Shown here in pieces: positions 26,631 to 33,847 of a DNA stretch of 64,000 nucleotides (the first letter of the stretch is position 1; every line of letters begins with the position of its first letter). This DNA comes from Ruminococcus sp. UBA1409 (lineage in GTDB: Bacteria > Bacillota > Clostridia > Oscillospirales > Ruminococcaceae). The translations under genes were made by a program, and so were the position numbers. The DNA lies in contig DBPX01000016.1 of the NCBI GenBank assembly GCA_002305045.1, positions 79,445-143,444 of the forward strand, written 5' to 3'. Under the pieces are notes generated by a model. The model had not been told where the DNA came from. It made no database searches and worked only from the letters and a program-made list of their open reading frames with translations.

Positions 26631-28608
26631 GGTAAACAACCTCCTCCAGCGGAAGAGTAAAGCTAAAGACAGCACCCTGCGGCTGATTGTCTTCAACACG
26701 AATTGTTCCTCCATGTGCCTCGACAATTGCCTTGCAGAGATACAGTCCCAAGCCAAGACTGCGACGGTTATCCGCTATTTTATTTTTGCCACAGTAAAAT
26801 TTATCAAAAACTTTCCGCTTTTCTTCATCTGAAAGACCTCTGCCTGTATCTGCGATCCTGATCTCCGCCATGTCGTCTGTCTTTTTTGCCGTCAGCGTAA
26901 TAGCAGTGTCGGCAGGCGTGTATTTCAACGCATTATCTACAATATTAGTGATGACTTGAACAATCAGCTTGGGATCAGCTTTGACCAGCAGGATCTCATT
27001 CTCTTGAACCACCCTGATCGGACGGGCCGCTGCTTTCCTGCCGATGTGCTGCATCGCTTCTTCTATCATTTCGCTGAGCAGCTCAGTAGATGTCTGCAGC
27101 ATCATACACCCATCTTCGATTCGTGTGGCATATAACAGGTTTTCAACCAGATCGGTCAACCACATGGAATCATTATAAATATCAGCGTATATCTGTTGCT
27201 TTGTCTCTTGATCGAAATATTCCGCATTATTGAGCAGATTACTGGCATTGCCGGAAATGGTAGTCAACGGAGTACGTAGATCGTGGGAGATCGTTCTGAG
27301 CAGATTTGCACGAAGCTGTTCACTTTCCGCTAAAATGGCAGCGGCTTCTTTTTCACGAGCATTTCGATTGTTTTCCAAAGCCAGTGCGGTTTCACCGAGG
27401 ATTGAAAGAAGAACATCATGCTCAGACGCATCAATTTCCCCGGCAGAAGCATCAATTCCAATTACACCGTATACCCGTTCATTAACCCGAATCGCAAGAT
27501 ATAGATAGTGACTCTCAGGGAACAATTCCGTTGTGGCACCGGCAGCATGATTGTTTTTCAATGCCCACTCCGCAGCCTTCTGTTCTTTTTCCCAATCATA
27601 TGTCTTGTCTGTTTTTGTATGGAATAGGATCGGCTCTGACAACCGTCCGCTCAGATTGTCAAAAATTACAATGCTTCGTCCCAACAGTTTCATAATTTGT
27701 TCAGCAGCCACATGAATGATCTCATTTCGTCCATGTGCCTTGGAAAGCATCTGATCCGTATCAAACAGAATCTTTGTGCGGCGTGCGATCTTCGTGGACT
27801 CTCGTGCCTGCTCCTTATAACGAATGGCAAACGTACCGGTAATATAAGCAGTTAGAAACATAACCACAAAGGTGATCGGATAACCGGTTTTATAAGCCGT
27901 CAGTGAAAAACGAGGCTCCGTAAACAGGTAATTGAAAACAAACACACTGGCAACAGAAGATATCAAACTATATATCTGATGTGATGTGGCGACAGAGGTC
28001 AAGAGAACCCCAAGAATGTAGACCATGATGATATTAGGGTTCGTAAAGCCGACCTCATGAAAAAGCAGACTTAATAGCGTTGCAAAAAGCAAAATGAGCA
28101 GACTTGTGAATGCATTTTTCAGTACACGCAGATTATGATGCTTTTTTCTCGCTCTTTTGGGGTAATATGTGGTGTCAACGGTTTTATCCGGAATAATATG
28201 TATGTCGATATCCGGAGCGTAGGTCAGGAGCAATTCTGTCAAAGTCGGCTTTCCAAACAGATAGCGGCGGGTAACAGCACTACGTCCAAGAACGATTCTT
28301 GTAATACCCGAAATGCGTGCAAACTCCGCAATCTGATATGGGATGTCTTCGCCATACACGGTTTCAATATTAGCTCCAAGTTGTTCTGCCAGCTTCCGGT
28401 TTTCCTGCAAACGTTCTTTGTTTTCTTTCGAAGCAACAGAAAAATCCGGTGTTTCCACAAACAACGCAGTAAACTGGCTGTCAAAGGCATTTGCCATTCG
28501 TGCCGCAGTTCGGATGATTTTTGCGTTGGAGGGTGCGGAAGAAAGGCAAGCAAGGATGTGCTCATTCGAATCCATTCTTTTTTGTTCCTGTATGTTCTGT
28601 GGCATCAT
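26623..28608 (-). CDS. kdpD: Short KdpD-type sensor histidine kinase
   Basis: A 661 aa membrane kinase. Order of domains: UspA-like (about 15-140), DUF4118 four-helix membrane domain (about 168-265), GAF-like (about 285-415), HisKA with His442 in ISHDLRTPLTT, and HATPase_c with NIVDNALKY and the GLGLYLCKAIVEAHGG loop. The N-terminal KdpD domain of full-length enzymes (about 210 aa with Walker motifs) is absent. GAGGAGG lies just before two adjacent ATGs, so the start may shift by one codon. No kdpFABC genes are in the window. Confidence 0.92.
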   Translation of the reverse strand: MMPQNIQEQKRMDSNEHILACLSSAPSNAKIIRTAARMANAFDSQFTALFVETPDFSVASKENKERLQENRKLAEQLGANIETVYGEDIPYQIAEFARISGITRIVLGRSAVTRRYLFGKPTLTELLLTYAPDIDIHIIPDKTVDTTYYPKRARKKHHNLRVLKNAFTSLLILLFATLLSLLFHEVGFTNPNIIMVYILGVLLTSVATSHQIYSLISSVASVFVFNYLFTEPRFSLTAYKTGYPITFVVMFLTAYITGTFAIRYKEQARESTKIARRTKILFDTDQMLSKAHGRNEIIHVAAEQIMKLLGRSIVIFDNLSGRLSEPILFHTKTDKTYDWEKEQKAAEWALKNNHAAGATTELFPESHYLYLAIRVNERVYGVIGIDASAGEIDASEHDVLLSILGETALALENNRNAREKEAAAILAESEQLRANLLRTISHDLRTPLTTISGNASNLLNNAEYFDQETKQQIYADIYNDSMWLTDLVENLLYATRIEDGCMMLQTSTELLSEMIEEAMQHIGRKAAARPIRVVQENEILLVKADPKLIVQVITNIVDNALKYTPADTAITLTAKKTDDMAEIRIADTGRGLSDEEKRKVFDKFYCGKNKIADNRRSLGLGLYLCKAIVEAHGGTIRVEDNQPQGAVFSFTLPLEEVVYHE

Positions 28609-28673
28609 CCTCACCTCCTCTTTAATATTTTATCACAAAGAATTTCTTTTTTCCACCGGTCAGATGTAAACAA

Positions 28674-29207
28674 TCACTCCAGATAATCCGCATATCCGCA
28701 TTTCAGTGAACAATACTCTGCTTCTATGGCAAATAATACACGGTCACGAGATTTGGACTGTATCGATTTATTCCATACAACGAAAGCCCATTTTTCTTCA
28801 TCAATACTTTCGACAGATAAACCAAGTGCTGTAGATAAAACTTCTCCTGTTCGACATGGAATCCGAAACATTAAATAGTTTTCATTCAAAGAAAGATTGT
28901 TATCTTCTGCCAGAATTGCGATATCCAATGTGCCGTCCATGAGTTTTTGCAAGATGCGCTCTGCTTTTCCCGAACTCAGAAAAAACTCGACAAATGGGTT
29001 GGCACGAGAATACGATGTGAGCTGTACTGAAATCGAATCCAGAAGCATCGGAGACTCTGCGGCAATACGGATGTGCGCTCTGTTTTGTCTGTTTTCCGCA
29101 TGGATCAGGCGGCGGTTTTCCTCTATGAAGCTGTCAATCTTCGCCATCACAAAATAACCAAAGACAAATACTGCCAGCATGATGGGAATCAAGAATAAGT
29201 CTTTCAT
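28674..29207 (-). CDS. Membrane-anchored LysR-effector-domain-like protein
   Basis: A 177 aa protein of no named family. One N-terminal membrane helix (about 3-22) is followed by a charged linker and, from about residue 45, a sequence pattern like the start of a LysR substrate-binding domain: RIAAESPMLLDSISVQL, NPFVEFFLSSG and LMDGTLDIAILAE. There is no helix-turn-helix. GGAGGAGG supports this ATG. It lies between trkA and kdpD in the cassette operon, so it may sense a ligand for the transporter or the kinase. That role is inference. Confidence 0.65.
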   Translation of the reverse strand: MKDLFLIPIMLAVFVFGYFVMAKIDSFIEENRRLIHAENRQNRAHIRIAAESPMLLDSISVQLTSYSRANPFVEFFLSSGKAERILQKLMDGTLDIAILAEDNNLSLNENYLMFRIPCRTGEVLSTALGLSVESIDEEKWAFVVWNKSIQSKSRDRVLFAIEAEYCSLKCGYADYLE

Positions 29208-29243
29208 CAGGAACACCTCCTCCACCTTTTATCGGGATTTTTA

Positions 29244-29891
29244 TCAAATGCGAAAACACTTGTGAACTGCTTTTTCTTGACCAAGTACCAAAACAGATGT
29301 GCCATGTCCAAACACTGTGTTTGGAGTAATGTTCATATTCAGTTTTCCATTTGTTCTGACTCCGAGGATGTTGATACCATATTTTTTTCGAATATCCAGT
29401 TCCAGAATACTTTTGCCGCTCCAATCGGATGGTATCTCCAACTCAAAAATGGCATACTCATCATCCAGCTCGATGTACTCCAGAATATGTTCAGAGGAAC
29501 AACGGATCGCTGTCCATGCTGCCAGCTGCTTCTCCGGATAAACCACTTCGTCAGCACCGTTTCGCAGGAGAAACTTCTCCTGCATTTCCTTTGATGCTCT
29601 GGCAATGATTTTTCTTGCGCCAAGTTCTTTTAGAAGATATGTAGTTTCCAGCGAATTTTGAAAATTATCGCCAATCGTTACGATACAGGCATCGTAGTTT
29701 CCAACGCCAAGAGCCGCAAGAAATTCTTCGTTTGTGCTGTCACCAATCTGTGCATTTGTTACAAAGGGCAGCAACGCATTTACACGTTCCTCATTGTAAT
29801 CAATAGCCATCACCTGATGGTTCAAAGCGTTCAGCTTTAGGGCGATGTGTCTGCCAAAACGACCAAGCCCAATTAATAATATGGATTTCAT
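29244..29891 (-). CDS. TrkA/KtrA-family potassium channel regulatory protein
   Basis: Cytosolic regulator of 215 aa that forms a gating ring on the TrkH/KtrB pore. The RCK_N domain begins SILLIGLGRFGRHIALKL with the nucleotide-binding glycines at 8, 10 and 13; the RCK_C domain occupies about 135-215. The single N plus C unit is KtrA-like rather than the doubled TrkA of enterobacteria. GGAGG seven bases upstream fixes the ATG. It begins inside the end of the trkH frame region, nearly overlapping it. Confidence 0.93.
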   Translation of the reverse strand: MKSILLIGLGRFGRHIALKLNALNHQVMAIDYNEERVNALLPFVTNAQIGDSTNEEFLAALGVGNYDACIVTIGDNFQNSLETTYLLKELGARKIIARASKEMQEKFLLRNGADEVVYPEKQLAAWTAIRCSSEHILEYIELDDEYAIFELEIPSDWSGKSILELDIRKKYGINILGVRTNGKLNMNITPNTVFGHGTSVLVLGQEKAVHKCFRI

Positions 29892-29901
29892 AGGTACCTC
29901 C

Positions 29902-31230
29902 TTAGCCAACCGTTATCTTTTCCTGCGGCGGCCGTGCCGCATTTCCTTGATTCCCTGAGAGAGCCGAGAAGATCAGTGTTAGTCCTCCCACTCTGCCAAT
30001 GTACATTAAGACAATCAGAATGATCTGAGATGCAATTCCAAGATCTGGTGTAATGCCGAGAGTTAATCCGACCGTTCCGATTGCGGACGCTGTTTCGTAC
30101 AAGCAGGTAAGCAACGGAAGACTTTCAATACGACTAATCAAGAACCCGCCTGTCAGGAACAGGATGACATACATCATCAGAATTGTTGCTGCATTTCTGA
30201 TAGTATCGTCATTCACTCTGCGCCCGAAAAAGTGTGTATGCTCCCTGCGTCTGAATACAGAGATTGCGGTAGAAAACAATACAGCGAGTGTTGTGGTTTT
30301 CATACCGCCTGCCGTTGAGCCGGGGGAACCGCCGATAAGCATCAGCATGGTAGTGATTGCTGTACCTGTTTCGCTGATCTGCGTCAAGTCTGCGGTGTTG
30401 AATCCTGCAGTCCTTGGCGTAACGGACTGGAATAAGGAACTCCAAATGCGTTCGCCCATCGGTTTGTCTCCAAACTCAAATAAGAAAAAGTACAGAGCTG
30501 GAAGTGAAATCAGAAGTACAGTAGTTATCAGGATAACCTTGCTTTGCATCCTGTATTTTCGAACATGGTGCTTATTTACCTTAATGTCATCCCACGTCAT
30601 GAATCCAATACCGCCAATTATGATTAACGACATGATTACAAAATTGATGACCGGATTATCTACAAAATATGTAAGAGAGGAATACGGTGTTTTTGCGCCC
30701 ATCAAATCAAATCCGGCATTACAAAATGCGGAAATGGAGTGGAATACGGCATACCATATTCCTTTCAGCACGCCGAACTCCTTACAGAATGTCGGAGCCA
30801 TGATGACAGCACCAAGAAGTTCAAAGATAATCGTCATCTTAATGATAAATCCGGTTAGTCGGACGATCCCGCCCACTTTATGGGCAGATATAGCTTCCTG
30901 CATTGTGCTGCGCTGTTTCAGACTGATTTGCCTTCCAGAGAAGGATGAAATGGCAATAGCAACGGTGACAACACCCATACCGCCAATTTGAATCAACGCA
31001 ATAATTACTGCCTGCCCGAATGTGCTCCAATAGGTTGCCGTATCCTGTACTACCAGTCCGGTAACACAGACAGCGGATGTTGCGGTAAACAAAGCATCTG
31101 AAAACAAAGCACCATGCCCATCCCGAGTAGAAAAAGGAAGCGTCAGGAGAATGCTACCAAACAAAATAACACCGGCAAACCCGAGAATAATAATTTGTGA
31201 TGAAGATAATCGTTTTTTTATCGTAATCAT
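29902..31230 (-). CDS. TrkH/KtrB-family potassium uptake channel
   Basis: Membrane pore subunit of 442 aa for potassium (or sodium-coupled potassium) uptake. The four pore-loop glycine signatures are visible in order: SAVCVTGLVV, SAFCNAGFDLMG, VTPRTAGFNTADL and SAIGTVGLTLG. About eight membrane helices. GGAGGG favours the second in-frame ATG. It is the first transporter gene of the cassette operon and has the candidate KdpE site upstream. Confidence 0.94.
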   Translation of the reverse strand: MITIKKRLSSSQIIILGFAGVILFGSILLTLPFSTRDGHGALFSDALFTATSAVCVTGLVVQDTATYWSTFGQAVIIALIQIGGMGVVTVAIAISSFSGRQISLKQRSTMQEAISAHKVGGIVRLTGFIIKMTIIFELLGAVIMAPTFCKEFGVLKGIWYAVFHSISAFCNAGFDLMGAKTPYSSLTYFVDNPVINFVIMSLIIIGGIGFMTWDDIKVNKHHVRKYRMQSKVILITTVLLISLPALYFFLFEFGDKPMGERIWSSLFQSVTPRTAGFNTADLTQISETGTAITTMLMLIGGSPGSTAGGMKTTTLAVLFSTAISVFRRREHTHFFGRRVNDDTIRNAATILMMYVILFLTGGFLISRIESLPLLTCLYETASAIGTVGLTLGITPDLGIASQIILIVLMYIGRVGGLTLIFSALSGNQGNAARPPQEKITVG

Positions 31231-31262
31231 GCCCATCCCTCCATTGGGAGTATTCAGTATTT

Positions 31263-31315
31263 ATTATCGCACGTCATCCATGAAATGGGCATTAACGTAT
31301 AAAAATTGGCATTAA
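31263..31315 (-). promoter_or_regulatory. Candidate KdpE-dependent promoter of trkH
   Basis: On the minus strand two copies of TTAATGCC(C/A)ATTT lie 20 bp apart, 12 of 13 identical. The proximal copy ends where a -35 box should be. A GATAAT -10 element follows at the right distance with no recognisable -35. Tandem direct repeats next to a -35-less promoter are typical for OmpR-family activators. Assignment to KdpE is inference. Confidence 0.5.
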
Positions 31316-31348
31316 ATCTGTATTAAGACGAAAGAAAGCCGCTCTCTA

Positions 31349-31594
31349 TTAATCAAGAGATTTATATTCAGTTACTGTTTTCAAATATATTGCCGGATCG
31401 CCGTTCAGTATCAGATCAGCATATGCTATCAGGTCATTGTAGATCAGATAATCCAGTTCCGACCTCTGATACATATTATCGGCAACTTCATTCTCCACAG
31501 CGATAGTATTAATCGCGATCATGCTGCCATCGGTGAATTTCAGTTCCACACAGCAGTTATCGAAGTTATATTCGCAGGAAATCAGCTTTTTCAT
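31349..31594 (-). CDS. DUF6061-like small protein
   Basis: An 81 aa acidic protein starting MKKLISCEYNFDNCCVELKF and ending in a conserved AYADLILNGDPAIYLKTVTEYK. It resembles the DUF6061 family, common in Firmicutes accessory DNA; function unknown. GGAGG lies eight bases before this ATG, so the five-codon upstream extension was dropped. First gene inside the right end of the cassette. Confidence 0.7.
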   Translation of the reverse strand: MKKLISCEYNFDNCCVELKFTDGSMIAINTIAVENEVADNMYQRSELDYLIYNDLIAYADLILNGDPAIYLKTVTEYKSLD

Positions 31595-31653
31595 AGGGTT
31601 TACCTCCAAAATTGTATTGTTTGGAAGTAATGTAAGCGTGGGTTTTAGTGTGG

Positions 31654-31672
31654 TATCTTTAAGTTTGGGAAA
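31654..31672. repeat. Right terminal inverted repeat of the potassium cassette
   Basis: Pairs with the left repeat (17 of 19). A second inverted pair, GGGTTTT / AAAACCC, encloses it (31640-31677), so this end can also fold on itself. Confidence 0.8.
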
Positions 31673-31796
31673 ACCCCCTCTCCCAGTTTGACACCGTCTG
31701 TCTGCTGACTCCCAGCGACTGCACCACCTGCTCCTGCGTCAGCTTAGAGCTAAGTCTGGCGGCTCTTAGCTTTGCTCCGATATCCGTGCTCCTCAC
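31659..31796 (-). pseudogene. 5' part of the interrupted XRE regulator
   Basis: The translation RAARLSSKLTQEQVVQSLGV then SRQTVSNWERG is the first four helices of a Cro/C1-type HTH domain. It stops at a TAA lying in the inverted repeat of the inserted cassette, giving 45 codons. The natural continuation, GKTYPDIISVVKLSDLYNVSL, is at the other end of the cassette. GTG is taken as the start, although the GGAGG overlaps it, so the true start is unsure. Confidence 0.82.
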
Positions 31797-31868
31797 CTCC
31801 GTAATGTATTTTGGATAACTTTTGTGTCCTTATTATACTCCAACAGAGGGCAAAAGTCTATATAGCCC

Positions 31869-31899
31869 TTTTGACATTGCACAAAATGCGATGTCAAAA
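31869..31899. promoter_or_regulatory. Near-perfect palindrome upstream of the split XRE gene
   Basis: TTTTGACAT and ATGTCAAAA flank an inner GCA / TGC pair and CAAAA. It lies about 75 bp upstream of the HTH start codon and could be the operator of this or a related regulator. No T-run, so not a terminator. Confidence 0.45.
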
Positions 31900-31925
31900 T
31901 CTCTTTACATCATGACTTTTGCCGT

Positions 31926-31962
31926 AAAAACCGGCGCCCCGCCATGTTAGGCGAGACGCCGC
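31926..31962 (-). terminator. Intrinsic terminator of the ABC exporter operon
   Basis: On the minus strand GCGGCGTCTCGCC pairs with GGCGGGGCGCCG(G) around TAACAT, a 12 bp stem with two wobbles, followed by TTTTTAC. Confidence 0.9.
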
Positions 31963-31966
31963 AGTC

Positions 31967-33847
31967 TTACTGCTCGGTATAATACTGTGCCTGAGCGTTC
32001 CACAGTTCGTGATATTTTCCCGTGGTGTTTGAAACAAGCTCAGAATGTGTCCCCTGCTGGATGACAGAGCCTTGGTCGAAAACAAGAATCTCATCGCAGA
32101 ATTTGCAGGAGGACAGCCTGTGCGAGATATAAATCGCAGTCTTATCTCCGACTATTTCGTCAAACTTGCTGTATATCTCAGCCTCGGCAATCGGGTCAAG
32201 AGCAGCGGTCGGCTCGTCTAGGATGATAAAGGGTGCGTCCTTGTAAAGCGCCCTTGCTATCGCAATTTTCTGCGCCTCTCCCCCTGAGATATTGACGCCG
32301 TCCTTGCTGCTGTCCTTGTAGAGGTAGGTATCTATGCCGTCCTTTAGCTTTTCAAGCCTGTCGCCAAAGCCAGCCTTTTCAAGGCAGTCTGTTGCAAGCT
32401 CTCTGTCGTAGCTGACCCTGCCTGCAACATTTTCGCCAAGCCTCTGTGGCAAAAGCTTGAAGTCCTGGAATACAACCGAGAAGATGTCCATATATTCACG
32501 GTAGTTATACTTGCGGATGTCTATGCCGTTTAGTAAAATCTCGCCCTCGGTTGGGTCGTAGAGGCGGCAAAGAAGCATTATAAAAGTGGTTTTTCCGCTT
32601 CCGTTCATCCCGACGACCGCAAGACGCTTTCCTATCTCGAATTTCATGCTGACATTTTTAAGGGCGTAGGTATTGCTTCCAGGATACTTGAAGGAGACAT
32701 TTTTGAACTCCACCTGATAGCTTCTGTCCCTTCTTTTTTCGACGGTCAAGCTTCCCTTGTACATATTGTCCGGGATGTCTAAAAATTCATAGATAAGCTC
32801 AAGAAACGGTGTGTTGTTAAACATCCTTCCCAATTCAACCACAAGGCTCGATATACCGCCTGAGAGCTTTGTTACAGAGGCAATATACTGAGTTACAGAG
32901 CCAAGTCCGAAGGCTCCTGCCATCGACTTCAGGCAGACAAACATATAAACTATCCCGGTAAATATAACCGACACGGCCGCTCCTGCCGCAGCCAAAAGAC
33001 CCATAGGACCTCTTGCAAGGTGTGCAAATACACCGTCAGATGAAAAGGTGGACTTTTTATCCCTGTTATATCCCTCGGATATTATATCCTGCCTGTAGAT
33101 TCTTACATCCTCCGAAATATCAGTGTTATACCCCAGAAAGCCAAAATGGCCAAAAAGCCTGTTGCCAAGGTTATGGTCACCTGAGTGCCTGGCAAGGTAG
33201 CCCTCCGCCTTGTTGGTTATCATAGGTGCGACAAGGGTTATTGCGAGCATTAACGCTATGACTCCTATGACAACAAAGGGATTATCCAAAAGACTTAAAG
33301 AGCCTGCGCCGTCAGGAACTCTTGTCAGAAAGAGCGAAACGGTGAGCGAAAGACCTCCTGCTATCGTAAACAGCGAGGACAGCATAGCCTCTGCGTTATA
33401 AAGCACCATATTAAGACCCCAGCCTCCGCCGTTATTATTCTGTCGTATGGTAGAAAGCATCTCGGAGGTTTTTGTGTCAGCAAGATTTGCATAATCGGTG
33501 TTGAGCATCTTCTGCGAGATTATATGCTCGAATTTTATCCACCTATCTCCCGAGTGCTGAGTGTTCTTCCACCTATTTAAGAATACTGTGACAAGGGAAA
33601 TAGCCACAGAGACTGCTAAGGTCACCAAAACAAGTTTTATCAGCCTGTCGGTATCCCTGCCGCCCGAAAGCTCTTCTACAATCAAGGCGGAAAGGTATAT
33701 CCCTATGTAGGGAGTCAGCGAGTTCCATACAGCCAGTGAAATAGATGAAGAAACCATCTGCGGATACAGACTGTACATAAGCTTCATTGCCCTCATATTA
33801 GCCGCATAGGCTCTTTTAAAGGTTATTTTATCCTTTTTATTCTTCAT
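31967..33847 (-). CDS. ABC exporter, fused permease and ATPase, subunit 2
   Basis: A 626 aa half-transporter. About six membrane helices occupy residues 25-330; the nucleotide-binding domain has Walker A VVGMNGSGKTT, the signature NISGGEAQKIAIARAL and Walker B FIILDEPTAALDP. An in-frame extension upstream exists, but MKNKKDK overlaps the previous stop by 11 bases and is the plausible start. With the preceding gene it forms a heterodimeric exporter. Substrate (peptide, lipid or drug) is not readable. Confidence 0.93.
   Translation of the reverse strand: MKNKKDKITFKRAYAANMRAMKLMYSLYPQMVSSSISLAVWNSLTPYIGIYLSALIVEELSGGRDTDRLIKLVLVTLAVSVAISLVTVFLNRWKNTQHSGDRWIKFEHIISQKMLNTDYANLADTKTSEMLSTIRQNNNGGGWGLNMVLYNAEAMLSSLFTIAGGLSLTVSLFLTRVPDGAGSLSLLDNPFVVIGVIALMLAITLVAPMITNKAEGYLARHSGDHNLGNRLFGHFGFLGYNTDISEDVRIYRQDIISEGYNRDKKSTFSSDGVFAHLARGPMGLLAAAGAAVSVIFTGIVYMFVCLKSMAGAFGLGSVTQYIASVTKLSGGISSLVVELGRMFNNTPFLELIYEFLDIPDNMYKGSLTVEKRRDRSYQVEFKNVSFKYPGSNTYALKNVSMKFEIGKRLAVVGMNGSGKTTFIMLLCRLYDPTEGEILLNGIDIRKYNYREYMDIFSVVFQDFKLLPQRLGENVAGRVSYDRELATDCLEKAGFGDRLEKLKDGIDTYLYKDSSKDGVNISGGEAQKIAIARALYKDAPFIILDEPTAALDPIAEAEIYSKFDEIVGDKTAIYISHRLSSCKFCDEILVFDQGSVIQQGTHSELVSNTTGKYHELWNAQAQYYTEQ

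Larger units (their letters stand above)
25846..31672. mobile_element. 5.8 kb transposase-less cassette carrying a potassium-uptake and KdpDE module
   Basis: The segment separates the two halves of one XRE gene and is bounded by inverted repeats (17 of 19 identical) located exactly at the break points. Inside are six minus-strand genes: DUF6061-like, trkH, trkA, a LysR-effector-like protein, kdpD and kdpE. No transposase, integrase or resolvase is visible. Codon use and base composition differ from the flanking ABC and housekeeping genes. I infer a passenger element moved in trans by an unlinked transposase. A target duplication is not clear (GGG or GGGG is possible), and the outermost six bases could be host sequence. 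Confidence 0.75.

Noticed and set aside
30053..30991. Long open frame antisense to trkH (312 codons, plus strand)
   Set aside because: It is the shadow of the TrkH gene; no ribosome site and no recognisable family.
25846..31672. A hidden transposase or integrase in the cassette
   Set aside because: All long frames are accounted for by the potassium and regulatory genes. Antisense frames are shadows. None shows a DDE, HUH or recombinase motif.
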